A stretch of DNA of 37,503 nt from Caldilineaceae bacterium bin5 (GCA_002238445.1 MPML01000047.1:1-37503); one strand, 5' to 3'. Positions 26,273 to 34,588 are shown, counted from the stretch's first letter. Translations and numbers: made by a program. Notes: generated by a model not told the origin, from the sequence alone.

Positions 26273-27022
26273 ATGACTTCTGACCAACAGCCCCTGCTGG
26301 AGGGGCATACCATCTCTAAATACTTTGGCGGGCTGGCCGCTGTCAACAACGTCGATTTCGCAATCTACCGCGGCGAAATCGTCGGCCTGATCGGTCCCAA
26401 CGGCAGCGGCAAGACAACCCTCTTCGACTGCCTGAGCCGCCTGCAGAATATCGACAACGGCCAGGTGTTTTTCAAGGGCCGCGACGTGACGCGGGCCCGC
26501 CCGTATCAGGTCGCCAGGATGGGGCTGACGCGCACATTCCAATCGGTGCGCGTCTATCGCAAAATGACCGTTCTCAGAAACATGCTGATCAGTCACCAGT
26601 GGCGGGATACATCGATCCTGCGTATGCTCCAACCCAGCCATGCCAGCACAGCCGCCCGCGCCCATCAGCTGCTCGACTTTCTCCAGATCGGGCATCTGGC
26701 CGACGAGGAGGCAGGCCACCTCTCCGGCGGACAGCGCCGCCTCCTCGAGATTGGCATGGCCCTCATGCCCGACCCTGATATCCTGCTTCTCGACGAAGCC
26801 ACCTCCGGCGTGAATCCAACCCTTATCGAAACGATCAAAGATCGCATCCGCACCCTTAACGAGCAGGGCAAGACCTTCCTCCTGATCGAGCATAACATCA
26901 ACTTTATCGCCGATCTTTGCAGCCGCGTCTACGTACTCAACTACGGCGAAAAACTGGCCGAAGGCACGCCCCAGGAAATCCTGCAAAACGAAGCCGTGAT
27001 CGATGCCTATTTCGGAGCCTGA
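26273..27022 (+). CDS. livG: Branched-chain amino-acid-type ABC transporter ATPase LivG
   Basis: 249 aa. Walker A GPNGSGKTT, ABC signature LSGGQRRLLEIGMAL, Walker B ILLLDEATSGVNP, and switch histidine in LLIEHNI. KYFGGLAAVNNVDF at the start and the C-terminal GTPQEILQNEAVIDAYFG are typical of LivG. It supplies ATP hydrolysis for uptake together with LivF. No clear Shine-Dalgarno site lies before ATG 26273. Confidence 0.94.
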   Translation: MTSDQQPLLEGHTISKYFGGLAAVNNVDFAIYRGEIVGLIGPNGSGKTTLFDCLSRLQNIDNGQVFFKGRDVTRARPYQVARMGLTRTFQSVRVYRKMTVLRNMLISHQWRDTSILRMLQPSHASTAARAHQLLDFLQIGHLADEEAGHLSGGQRRLLEIGMALMPDPDILLLDEATSGVNPTLIETIKDRIRTLNEQGKTFLLIEHNINFIADLCSRVYVLNYGEKLAEGTPQEILQNEAVIDAYFGA

Positions 27023-27058
27023 ATCCAGTGGCCAACAACCTGCTGCTGAAGTTTCTGA

Positions 27059-27086
27059 CCACTGACCACTTGCCACTGACCACTAC
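27059..27086. repeat. Tandem heptanucleotide repeat, CCACTGA type, at the livF start
   Basis: CCACTGA, CCACTTG, CCACTGA, CCACTAC in perfect 7-bp register, preceded by TTTCTGA and ending two bases before ATG 27089. It fills the ribosome-binding region of livF, where no Shine-Dalgarno site is present. A single CCAGTGG sits just after the livG stop (27025-27031). Confidence 0.75.
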
Positions 27087-27088
27087 CA

Positions 27089-27811
27089 ATGTCTGACCCT
27101 CTCCTCGCCGTCGACGACATCTATGCCGGGTATCAGGATTTTGACATCCTCAAAGGCGTCACGCTTGTAGTGCATCCCGGCGAGATCGTCTGTGTCATCG
27201 GCCCCAACGGCGCCGGCAAATCGACCGTCTTCAAGGCAATCTACGGCTTTGTCGGAGTGCGCCAGGGTGCCGTCCACTTCGACGGACAGGAAATAACCAA
27301 TGCCCGCCCCCAGGATGTCCTCAGCGCCGGCATCTCCATCGTCCCCCAGCTGCGCAGCGTCTTCCCGCAGATGACGGTCATGGAAAATCTGGAGATGGGC
27401 ATGTATCTCGAAAATGACCAATCGCGCATCCACCAACGCATCCAGTACATCTTCGAGCTGTTCCCGCGCCTGGCCGAGCGGCGCAGCCAGATGGCCGGCA
27501 CCATGTCCGGCGGCGAACAGCGTATGCTCGAAATCGGCCGCGCCCTCATGCTGGAGCCCAAGATCGTCATGATGGACGAGCCCAGCGCCGGCCTTTCCCC
27601 ACTGATCACCCGTATGATCTTCGAAAACATCCGGCGCCTCAACCAGGAGATCGGCCTCACAGTCCTCATGATCGAACAAAACGCCCGCCAGGGCCTCGAA
27701 GCCAGCCACCGCGGCTACGTGCTCGAGCTGGGCCGCAACGCCTACGAAGGCGAGGCCCAGACCCTGCTCGACAACCGCGACGTCCGGCGGGCCTTCTTGG
27801 GGGGCTCTTAA
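27089..27811 (+). CDS. livF: Branched-chain amino-acid-type ABC transporter ATPase LivF
   Basis: 240 aa. Walker A GPNGAGKST, signature MSGGEQRMLEIGRALM, Walker B IVMMDEPSAGLSP, switch histidine position replaced by Gln in MIEQNAR as usual for LivF. It is the second ATPase of the transporter and the last gene of the operon. The start is preceded by CCACTGA heptads rather than a Shine-Dalgarno site. A short hairpin CAGACA/TGTCTG (27829-27847) follows the stop, without a T-run. Confidence 0.94.
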   Translation: MSDPLLAVDDIYAGYQDFDILKGVTLVVHPGEIVCVIGPNGAGKSTVFKAIYGFVGVRQGAVHFDGQEITNARPQDVLSAGISIVPQLRSVFPQMTVMENLEMGMYLENDQSRIHQRIQYIFELFPRLAERRSQMAGTMSGGEQRMLEIGRALMLEPKIVMMDEPSAGLSPLITRMIFENIRRLNQEIGLTVLMIEQNARQGLEASHRGYVLELGRNAYEGEAQTLLDNRDVRRAFLGGS

Positions 27812-27912
27812 CCGCCACTGTAGCATCGCAGACAAAATCTCTGTCTGACACCATCGGGGCAGCCCTGTCACCGGATGCCTGGGAGAATGAAACAAAGGTG
27901 AATCAGCTGGTG

Positions 27913-27918
27913 TATAAT
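27913..27918 (+). promoter_or_regulatory. Candidate -10 element upstream of the TPR-PIN pair
   Basis: A consensus TATAAT 73 bp before the TPR gene start, in an AT-richer patch. The best -35 candidates (TGAAAC, 19-bp spacer) are weak. Confidence 0.3.
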
Positions 27919-27985
27919 ATGCCCGGATCGAAATGACACATGGCTGAAGTGTTGTTGAACCGATATGGGCGGGGAGGTCTCCGAA

Positions 27986-28348
27986 ATGCGAGGACAATCC
28001 AAGAGTGCCCTCAGCAGAGTTGAGAAAGCCATTGCCAGTCTCGACGCTGCGATACGCATCAATCCAGAAGATGCTGAAGTTTATTATAAGCGAGGGTTGG
28101 CCAGAAAAGCTCTTCGACAACTCGCACTGGCCAAGAACGATTTTAGGTGCGCGCAATCGCTGGCGCAAAAGCAGGGGCTTACAGAACTTTCGTTTTCCGT
28201 AGATCGGGAATTGGACCAGTTAAACAAAGAACCATTTAAAGTAGAGCCGCATAGTAGCGAGTACGTCTCTGGGGTTGATCCTGACAATCTGAAGGATTTC
28301 CTCCACGACCTTGATGACGCGCTTTTCATCAGGAAAAGCGCGAAATGA
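27986..28348 (+). CDS. Small TPR-repeat protein coupled to a PIN-domain gene (possible antitoxin)
   Basis: 120 aa from ATG 27986, chosen because GGGGAGG lies 8 nt upstream; an ATG at 27965 in the same frame has no such site. Residues 15-60 hold one to two TPR-like helical hairpins (LDAAIRINPEDAEVYYKRGLA, shortened: the NPEDAEVYYKRG core). The C-terminus is acidic, with DPDNLKDFLHDLDDALF. Its stop overlaps the ATG of the PIN gene (ATGA), the usual arrangement of antitoxin and toxin. TPR proteins are protein-binding, and this one has no evident DNA-binding domain, unlike VapB. Base composition is more AT-rich than the neighbouring liv genes. Confidence 0.7.
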   Translation: MRGQSKSALSRVEKAIASLDAAIRINPEDAEVYYKRGLARKALRQLALAKNDFRCAQSLAQKQGLTELSFSVDRELDQLNKEPFKVEPHSSEYVSGVDPDNLKDFLHDLDDALFIRKSAK

Positions 28349-28770
28349 TAGTGCCGGACGTCAATTTGCTGGTTTTCGCGTACCACAGGCAAAGCCCATA
28401 TCACGAAGCCGCCAGAGGCTGGTGGGAAGGACTGGTCAACGGAACTGAGACAGTCGGCATACCGTGGGCGGTCACTACAGGGTTCGTGCGATTAATGGCT
28501 AATCCCCGGGTGCTGGAATCGCCCATGTCACCGTCAGCCGCCCTTGGCAGAGTAAGGATTTGGTTCGAATACGCCCACATCCAACCTCTTGCTCCTGGAT
28601 TGAATCATCTTACCAACTTGCAGAGCTTTTTCGACGCTGTCGATGGCGGCGCGAAATTAGTGCCGGATGCTCACATTGCTGCGCTTGCAATCGAACATCA
28701 GGCGATTGTACATTCCTACGATTCGGACTTCGGTCGGTTCCCAGGACTCCAGTGGCACAACCCTCTTTGA
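28345..28770 (+). CDS. PIN-domain protein, VapC-like ribonuclease toxin
   Basis: 141 aa. The PIN fold is marked by MIVPDVNLLVFAYH (first catalytic Asp5), GIPWAVTTGFVRLMANPRV, then LVPDAHIAALAIEH and IVHSYDSDFGRFPG with the later acidic residues of the active site. Such proteins are Mg-dependent endoribonucleases; many are toxins that cut tRNA or rRNA. It is translationally coupled to the TPR protein through a 4-bp overlap, with AGGA upstream inside that gene. A toxin role is inferred, not shown. Confidence 0.85.
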   Translation: MIVPDVNLLVFAYHRQSPYHEAARGWWEGLVNGTETVGIPWAVTTGFVRLMANPRVLESPMSPSAALGRVRIWFEYAHIQPLAPGLNHLTNLQSFFDAVDGGAKLVPDAHIAALAIEHQAIVHSYDSDFGRFPGLQWHNPL

Positions 28771-28958
28771 CATTTTCTCCAACTCCAGCAGGTTGGTCGC
28801 TTGGCCGCAGCCTGATGACTGAGCTACGGGCGTTCAGCAGTAAAGGGAGTTAAACGCAGGATGTGCGATATCCATTCCTCAACCCTACGCAGACAAACCG
28901 CCCACATTGAGTGTCCGATCCGTCGGAGGTATGGTCCTCTACGCCGGGATAGTTGGAT

Positions 28959-28986
28959 TTGATAGGCTAACAAGCCGTACTAAAAT
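28959..28986 (+). promoter_or_regulatory. Candidate promoter of thyX
   Basis: TTGATA (28959-28964), a 16-bp spacer and TAAAAT (28981-28986). The predicted start near 28993 falls inside the inverted repeat at 28987-29016. Confidence 0.45.
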
Positions 28987-29016
28987 TTTCTAAGGAAAGG
29001 ACGTTCACCTTAGAAA
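28987..29016 (+). promoter_or_regulatory. 9-bp inverted repeat in the thyX leader
   Basis: TTTCTAAGG (28987-28995) and CCTTAGAAA (29008-29016) are perfectly complementary around a 12-nt spacer. The repeat lies directly after the -10 and ends 5 nt before ATG 29022. It could be an operator over the transcription start or an RNA hairpin at the ribosome entry site. thyX has no other visible Shine-Dalgarno site. Confidence 0.6.
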
Positions 29017-29021
29017 CAATA

Positions 29022-30119
29022 ATGCCTATGAACATAGAACTCGTAGCCTACTCCCAAGCCAATCCCGCCCTCAATCCCGCCGACCTGCTCGAAATGAGCG
29101 ATCTGGCAACCATCTGGAACGGCGCCAGCACCTATCCCGAAAATGTGATCGAGTATGCCGGCCGCGTCTGCTATCGCAGCACCCACCGTATGGGCACCGC
29201 GCCGCGCTTTATCGTCAGCCGCGTCAGAGAAGGCCACGAGGACATCATCGAGCACATTGTGGCCACCGTTCGCGTGCGCAACAGCGAAGAACCGCTCCGT
29301 TGGCGCATGCTCAACCGCCACTGCGAAGTGACGCAGGAAGCTGACGGCAGCTGGCTCGTCAGCGCCAACACCCGCGTCTGGCTGGACCTGTTCCGCCATG
29401 GAATCGGACTCCAGGCGCTGCCGTTTCTGCAATCGATCGCGCCCAAAGTTTACGCCGAATTCGCTGCCGACATCCCAAGCGGCAACGGCGCCCAGCCCAC
29501 GGAACCTGCCGCCATCCCGCCGCCGCCTTCCATGCCCGCACGCAAGCTGGACACGTCCTGCCTTCGCCCGCGTGAAGAAGGACCCCTGCGGGTGACGCTC
29601 CTCGCCTTCACCCAGCCCGGCTTGGACGATGCCGAAGCCCAACTCCATCATGGATCCGCCACTTTCTTCTTCGAAGGAATCAGCCGCGCCTGCACCCACC
29701 AACTGGTGCGTCACCGCCTGGCCAGCTTCAGCCAGGAGAGCCAGAGGTACGTCGATTTAAGCAAAGGCGAGTGGAGCGCAGTTGTTCCCCCGGCTATTCA
29801 GGGAAACGAAGAAGCCCAGGCAAAACTGAGTGAAGCCTGGGACTATCTCCAGCAGACCTATCAGGAGTTGCGGAAGATGGGCATCCGTAAAGAGGACGCC
29901 CGCTTTCTCCTCCCCAACGCCGCCGAGACCCGCATCGTCACCAGCATGAACTACGCCGCCTGGAGCCACTTCCTCTGGCTGCGCGCCGTCGACAAAGCCG
30001 CCCAGTGGGAGATCCGCCGCCTCGGCCAGCTCGTGCTGGAAATGCTCTACGCCGTTTCTCCCGACGTCTTCCAGAAACACTGGAACGTGTACCAGGAGAA
30101 ATTCCCCGCGTCCACGTAA
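29022..30119 (+). CDS. thyX: FAD-dependent thymidylate synthase ThyX with a large internal insertion
   Basis: 365 aa, against about 220-260 for most ThyX. The N-terminal part has VIEYAGRVCYRS (43-53) and EGHEDIIEH (70-78), the usual GHxSxxEH region. The ThyX signature RHR-x7-S is intact (Arg230-His231-Arg232 to Ser240, in RHRLASFSQESQRY). The C-terminus has EDARFLLPNAAETRI, the NYAAWSHFLWLR region and AQWEIRRLGQ. About 125 residues (87-213), including a Pro-rich stretch, are inserted between the EH motif and FFFEGISRACTHQLV. ThyX makes dTMP from dUMP using methylenetetrahydrofolate and NADPH through FAD. ATG 29028 is an alternative start. Confidence 0.92.
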   Translation: MPMNIELVAYSQANPALNPADLLEMSDLATIWNGASTYPENVIEYAGRVCYRSTHRMGTAPRFIVSRVREGHEDIIEHIVATVRVRNSEEPLRWRMLNRHCEVTQEADGSWLVSANTRVWLDLFRHGIGLQALPFLQSIAPKVYAEFAADIPSGNGAQPTEPAAIPPPPSMPARKLDTSCLRPREEGPLRVTLLAFTQPGLDDAEAQLHHGSATFFFEGISRACTHQLVRHRLASFSQESQRYVDLSKGEWSAVVPPAIQGNEEAQAKLSEAWDYLQQTYQELRKMGIRKEDARFLLPNAAETRIVTSMNYAAWSHFLWLRAVDKAAQWEIRRLGQLVLEMLYAVSPDVFQKHWNVYQEKFPAST

Positions 30120-30170
30120 CGGCGCCGGGCACCATCTGATCTTCCCCTGCCCGCAAGGAGCGCGCTGACT

Positions 30171-31445
30171 GTGTTCGATCGCTTTCACAACCGCACCGCG
30201 CGCGTCGCCGTCGTCGGGCTCGGCTATGTGGGCCTGCCTCTGGCCGTCACGCTGGCCTCAACCGGCTACCAGGTGGTCGGCATCGACCTCGATCAGACCA
30301 AAGTCGAGTCCGTCAATCAGGGACGCTCCTACATCGCAGACGTTGCCGACGCCGCCTTACGAGCCCAGGCCACCCGCCTGCGCGCCACCAGCGACTACGC
30401 CGTCCTGACCCAATGCGATGCCGTCTCAATCTGCCTGCCCACACCTCTCGACCAGACAGGGCAGCCGGACGTTTCTTCCATTCGTGCCAGCGGCAGAGAG
30501 ATCGCCCTCCATCTGCATCCCGGCCTGACCGTTGTCCTCGAATCCACCTCATACCCCGGCACAACAACCGAGCTGCTCCTGCCCCTCCTCGAAGCCGCCG
30601 CCCAACCGCAGGGTTGGCGGGTGGGCGAGCAGTTCCATCTCGCCTTCTCGCCCGAGCGCGTCGACCCCGGGCGCACCGATTGGACGATTCAGACAACGCC
30701 CAAGATCATCGCCGGCGTGACCGAAAACTGCCTTGCCGCTGCCCAGGCCTACTACGGACAGGTCTTTGACACGCTAGTGCCCGTCTCCTCACCGTCGGCC
30801 GCGGAAATGGCCAAACTGTTCGAAAACACCTATCGCTTTGTAAATATCTCTTTGGTCAATGAACTGTTGCTAATGTGTGACAGATTGGGGCTGGACAGCA
30901 GAGAGGTGCTGGAGGCGGCGGCAACTAAACCCTTCGGTTTTACCAGGTTTACGCCGGGGCCGGGAGTGGGCGGGCCTTGCATTCCCGTAGATCCGCACTA
31001 TCTTTCCTGGAAGATGAGGTCGGTCAACGCCAGCGCGCGCTTTATCGAACTGGCCAACCAGATCAACGCCGAAATGCCCGGTTTCTGGGTGCAAAAAGTG
31101 CAGGATGCCCTCAATGACGCCGGCAAAGCAGTCAAAGGTAGCCGCATCCTCGTTCTCGGCGCGGCCTATAAGCCCGACATCGCCGACGCACGCGAGTCGC
31201 CGGCTATCGATATCCTGCAACTACTCCTGCAGAAAGGCGCGCAGGCCGCCTATCACGATCCATTCATTCCATCTTTAGCCGATAAAGGGGTGCCGCTCAC
31301 CGCAGTCGCCGATCTCGAAGGAGAGATCCAGAAAGCCGACTGTGTTGTGATCGCCACCGCGCACAGCGCCTATGATTGGGCTTCCATCGAGCACGGCGCC
31401 GCTATACTGGTTGATACCCGCTTCATCGTCAATCGTCGCTCGTGA
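30171..31445 (+). CDS. UDP-sugar 6-dehydrogenase (UDP-GlcNAc/ManNAc or UDP-glucose dehydrogenase family)
   Basis: 424 aa from GTG 30171 with AAGGAG ten bases upstream. The N-terminal NAD-binding motif is VVGLGYVGLPLAVTLA (15-30), then SICLPTPLD. The central catalytic segment GPGVGGPCIPVDPHYLSWK has the nucleophile Cys270. The C-terminal UDP-binding domain has ILVLGAAYKPDIADARESPA. It oxidises the C6 hydroxyl of a UDP-sugar to a uronic acid for polysaccharide synthesis. The CIPVDPHYLSWK form favours the WbpA/WecC subgroup over UDP-glucose dehydrogenase. Between about 30838 and 31020 codon use shifts (gta, aga, agg, ttg), unlike the rest of the gene. It is 51 nt after thyX. Confidence 0.9.
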   Translation: MFDRFHNRTARVAVVGLGYVGLPLAVTLASTGYQVVGIDLDQTKVESVNQGRSYIADVADAALRAQATRLRATSDYAVLTQCDAVSICLPTPLDQTGQPDVSSIRASGREIALHLHPGLTVVLESTSYPGTTTELLLPLLEAAAQPQGWRVGEQFHLAFSPERVDPGRTDWTIQTTPKIIAGVTENCLAAAQAYYGQVFDTLVPVSSPSAAEMAKLFENTYRFVNISLVNELLLMCDRLGLDSREVLEAAATKPFGFTRFTPGPGVGGPCIPVDPHYLSWKMRSVNASARFIELANQINAEMPGFWVQKVQDALNDAGKAVKGSRILVLGAAYKPDIADARESPAIDILQLLLQKGAQAAYHDPFIPSLADKGVPLTAVADLEGEIQKADCVVIATAHSAYDWASIEHGAAILVDTRFIVNRRS

Positions 31446-31553
31446 ATCACCGCCATCCACAGGTACGCCGCAAGCAGCTGTTCATTGCTCCGAAGGATGC
31501 TGTTCAGAGCTTCCTGTAATGCGTCAGGTCCCCTTGCGCGCCCCTTCTCACGC

Positions 31554-32015
31554 CTACTTATGTTGGCTGCCCATTGAACGGGGTTGCATGCCATGTGCCC
31601 GCAATATCTGACGAATCGTCTCGACCGAAATCTGGTCAACGATCTGATCATCGATCAGGTGCTTGCGCAGCCGCTGCAAAGACCACTGTTTGAACGGCAG
31701 ATTCAGAGAAGTGGGATCGGCAGAGGCAATATCAACAATCGCCTTCCGCTGCGCCTCCGTAAACACAGGAGGGCGCCCGGGCGATTTTCCGCTGCGCAGA
31801 CCATCGAGTCCATCTGTATTGTAGCGATGGATCCACTTCCGCACGTTGATCGGATGCAGATCGACTTCGCGGCTGATTTCCTGGACCTTGTGCCCTTGAG
31901 CAGACAGGAGGATGATCATCAGGCGTTGAACTGAAACGTCATTCTCCATATTCTGGATTATGCGCTCCAACTCTTCCCACTCTTCCTCCTCCAATTTTCG
32001 AACATAGAGTGCCAT
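31554..32015 (-). pseudogene. Truncated IS630-type transposase (HTH part only)
   Basis: 153 aa. The two helix-turn-helix modules at the N-terminus of IS630/Tc1-mariner-like transposases are present: VQEISREVDLHPINVRKWIH, then PGRPPVFTEAQRK and WSLQRLRKHLIDDQ...VETIRQILRAHGM. The frame stops at SMGSQHK and no DDE catalytic domain follows in any frame down to the dehydrogenase gene at 31445. No terminal inverted repeats are recognised. It is therefore a remnant, unless it is the first half of an element whose second half has been deleted. Confidence 0.75.
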
Positions 32016-32082
32016 GAATTCTCTCCATTAATGTCCGCCGGCAATTGCCCGCCCGAACGGGGACGGCGAACAAATCCTTTCT

Positions 32083-32385
32083 CTACAACTGAAATGTGCG
32101 GCTATTGTCGTCGACAACCCTCTGACTATAGTTTATTACGTGCCTCAGAAGCCTTCGGTGCATATTTTGCCATGTTTCACTCTGCAGAATCGCCCGCAGC
32201 CGCTCCAGATCGGACACTTCCCCAATCGTTAACATTTGCGGCCCATTTCCATAAATGGTATACCAGACTTCGGCAGGGTTAATTCCCAACCGCATGAGTC
32301 CTGGTGCATACTCTCGCATGACAAACTCAAAATAGGGTTGTTCGTGTCCCATTTTGATGTCCCACTGCATCAACAGTCGTACCAT
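32083..32385 (-). CDS. NIPSNAP-like small protein
   Basis: About 100 aa from ATG 32385 (MVRLLMQWDIK); an upstream ATG in the same frame at 32436 would overlap the divergent gene further. The sequence HEQPYFEFVMREYAPGLMRLGINPAEVWYTIYGNGPQML...LERLRAILQSETW has the layout of NIPSNAP/dimeric alpha-beta barrel proteins. Function unknown. It is divergent from the secreted protein gene at 32465 with 79 nt between the chosen starts, and lies 67 nt from the transposase remnant. Some of its codon use is AT-richer than the long genes nearby. Confidence 0.55.
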   Translation of the reverse strand: MVRLLMQWDIKMGHEQPYFEFVMREYAPGLMRLGINPAEVWYTIYGNGPQMLTIGEVSDLERLRAILQSETWQNMHRRLLRHVINYSQRVVDDNSRTFQL

Positions 32386-32464
32386 ATGTACTCTGGCTGC
32401 ACCTGGCAGGAGCGTCAAAACGCAACCTGCAACCACCCCTCTTTACACTGGGGTGAATCTATTT

Positions 32465-34588
32465 ATGCGCATGACATCATATCAAGAGTCCTCTAAGATC
32501 GCAACTTTTCTATGTCGCTTTTTTCTCTGTATATTCTGTTGCCAAATTTTCCTGTTCGGTGGGCCCGATCTCCTGTTGGCCGCGCCCCCTTCCGAAAACC
32601 ACATCCCCTATCGCCTTCCCCAGTCACAGTCAAAGGATGCTTCGCATCTGCTCCTGCAACCCGCGCTCGAAACATCGTTGGATCTTCTTACCCACACGCT
32701 CGATGTTCGCGTCGCCACCGTTGACGGCCGCTCGCTAACACTCCAAATCGAAGCCGCCTACCGCCTGCACAATGACGAAGACGAGGCGATCACTGCAACC
32801 CTGCTCGTCGCACAGCCCGCCGGCGCCGCCGCGGGCGAGCGCCCCCTGCCTCGGAACATCGCAGTGACGCTCGACGGACAGCCACTCGCTCTGCAACCCG
32901 CCGGCCAGAACGTGGGCCAGAGCGTTCAGGCAGAGTTCGAAGCAGATGCCCGGCGCCGTCTCATCCTCCGTTACGAACTGCCCCTGGCCGTAACCCAAAC
33001 CTTCGACTTCCATTACCCAATTTCCGAGTTGCTCGCGTGGTCCAGCGATATCAGTGGCTGGCGCGTAACCATCGATTTCGCCAACATGGAACAGTGGCTG
33101 GCCCCATCGGAAAGCTGGCTGCAAATATCCCCCCGCGGCTGGAAAGTGCGCGCCAACCAACTGGAATGGCTGCGTGAGGAGCGCCCACCGACCACAGATG
33201 TACACTTCCAGACGCTTCATCCACAGTGGATCCAACAGATTCGCGCTGCCCAAAACGAAATTCTTGCAAACAACCAGGTCGAATCTCAACAGCATCTGGG
33301 CGATCTGTACGCGCAACTTCACCAGGCCCCCGCACTCGGCGCCTCCGCCCGCGAACGCTTCTATGAACAGGCCCTGGCCGCTTACACACAAGCGCTGCGT
33401 CTGGCCGAAGAACACAACCGGTTAGACGCTGTCCACGCCTCCGTGCGTTACCGGCTGGCGGCCCTCTACCGCAGACGCGCCATCGCCGCAGATGGCTCCG
33501 TCGATAGCGTCTATGTCGCGCTCATGGTTGCGGAAGCGGAGAAAGCGCTTCCAGCCATGCCGCAAGGACCGACCCGCCTCGAACTGCAGAACTGGGTTGC
33601 CCAAGGTCTGCTGCAACAACTGCGGACAGCCCGCCTGCAGGAAAACTGGCCCAAGGCTCTGCTGCTGACCGAACAGCTGGCTCGTCTGCCCGCCGACGTC
33701 GTCGATCCGGCCACCCTCGAAGCCGAACGGCGTGCGCTCATCCTGCACGAAGTGCTGCAACAATTGAACGAAGGCAACGAAGAGGCCGCTGTTTCCCTGG
33801 TAGGAGAAGAGGTCCTTACTGGCGAGACTCTGCCCTCACCCGAGTATCTCGCGCTTTTTGCCAATTGGCAGATTACAGTTACATTGAACCATAATGACGT
33901 GTCCATCAATGCCATTGCGCATCCTATCTTTCAGAGGCGCGTCGATAGCGAGAGCGCCCTGAACACGCTGCTGAACAGTTGGTCTGCTTCCGGAGTGACA
34001 GATGTACTACTTACCGAGGAGGCCGGCGGGTTCCTTATCCAACTGGATCTACTCGACGCCCGTAAACGTCGGCTTCTGGCTCAGAATACACCCCAACAGC
34101 CCGACTGGGCACTGTTGCGCAGCGCCATTCTGGCGGCGGAACAGGAGACACGACAAGAGACCCGCCTCCTGTGGCAGCGTACCACCCAGTCGATTGATGT
34201 GGACTTTCGACCAGTTGGAGACCAATGGTACAGTATGGCTGCGTCACTGGAACGAGAGGCAGTCGCAACCGCGGAAGCACCCGCACCCGCAGCCAGTCGC
34301 GCCGAAGCCGCCGCGCTGGAAATCCGTCAGTCTCTGCGGGCGGCACAGCATCGGCTCGAAGCGTCCCGCTGGCGGCGCCTTGTCTCCGACAGCACCGTAC
34401 AGGTCGTAATAGGCGATTCGCCCGACGCGACATCTCCGCAACGGGTCTGGCTTTTGGGCCTGACAGATGCGCCGCAGCGGTTGACCAACCAGTTTGAGAG
34501 CATTATCACAGTGCGGCTCTGGCTTGCCATCGCCCTGGGGATCTTCCTCAGTTCCCTATTTGCCGGCCTGCTGTGGCGATTGCTCTGA
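32465..34588 (+). CDS. Exported, C-terminally anchored protein of unknown function with a TPR-like middle
   Basis: 707 aa from ATG 32465 (GGGGTG upstream); ATG 32471 is an alternative. A signal-peptide-like hydrophobic stretch (KIATFLCRFFLCIFCCQIFLFGG) ends near LLLAAPP. A beta-rich N-terminal domain (about 40-240) is followed by a helical middle with TPR-like repeats (YEQALAAYTQALRLAEEHN, then YRLAALYRR). A second mixed domain precedes a C-terminal membrane segment (about residues 681-705, VRLWLAIALGIFLSSLFAGLL). No known family is recognised. It lies 112 nt upstream of the TgpA-like transglutaminase on the same strand, so the two probably work together at the cell envelope. The Cys-rich signal region is unusual. 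Confidence 0.75.
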   Translation: MRMTSYQESSKIATFLCRFFLCIFCCQIFLFGGPDLLLAAPPSENHIPYRLPQSQSKDASHLLLQPALETSLDLLTHTLDVRVATVDGRSLTLQIEAAYRLHNDEDEAITATLLVAQPAGAAAGERPLPRNIAVTLDGQPLALQPAGQNVGQSVQAEFEADARRRLILRYELPLAVTQTFDFHYPISELLAWSSDISGWRVTIDFANMEQWLAPSESWLQISPRGWKVRANQLEWLREERPPTTDVHFQTLHPQWIQQIRAAQNEILANNQVESQQHLGDLYAQLHQAPALGASARERFYEQALAAYTQALRLAEEHNRLDAVHASVRYRLAALYRRRAIAADGSVDSVYVALMVAEAEKALPAMPQGPTRLELQNWVAQGLLQQLRTARLQENWPKALLLTEQLARLPADVVDPATLEAERRALILHEVLQQLNEGNEEAAVSLVGEEVLTGETLPSPEYLALFANWQITVTLNHNDVSINAIAHPIFQRRVDSESALNTLLNSWSASGVTDVLLTEEAGGFLIQLDLLDARKRRLLAQNTPQQPDWALLRSAILAAEQETRQETRLLWQRTTQSIDVDFRPVGDQWYSMAASLEREAVATAEAPAPAASRAEAAALEIRQSLRAAQHRLEASRWRRLVSDSTVQVVIGDSPDATSPQRVWLLGLTDAPQRLTNQFESIITVRLWLAIALGIFLSSLFAGLLWRLL

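Noticed and set aside
25613..27076. A 487-codon antisense frame across livM and livG
   Set aside because: Shadow of two well-identified genes; it spans their junction and has no family features. The same holds for the antisense frame at 27083-28168.
31370..31651. A 93-aa minus-strand frame that might be the second half of the IS630 transposase
   Set aside because: It shows no DDE-domain motifs and overlaps the dehydrogenase end; more likely chance.
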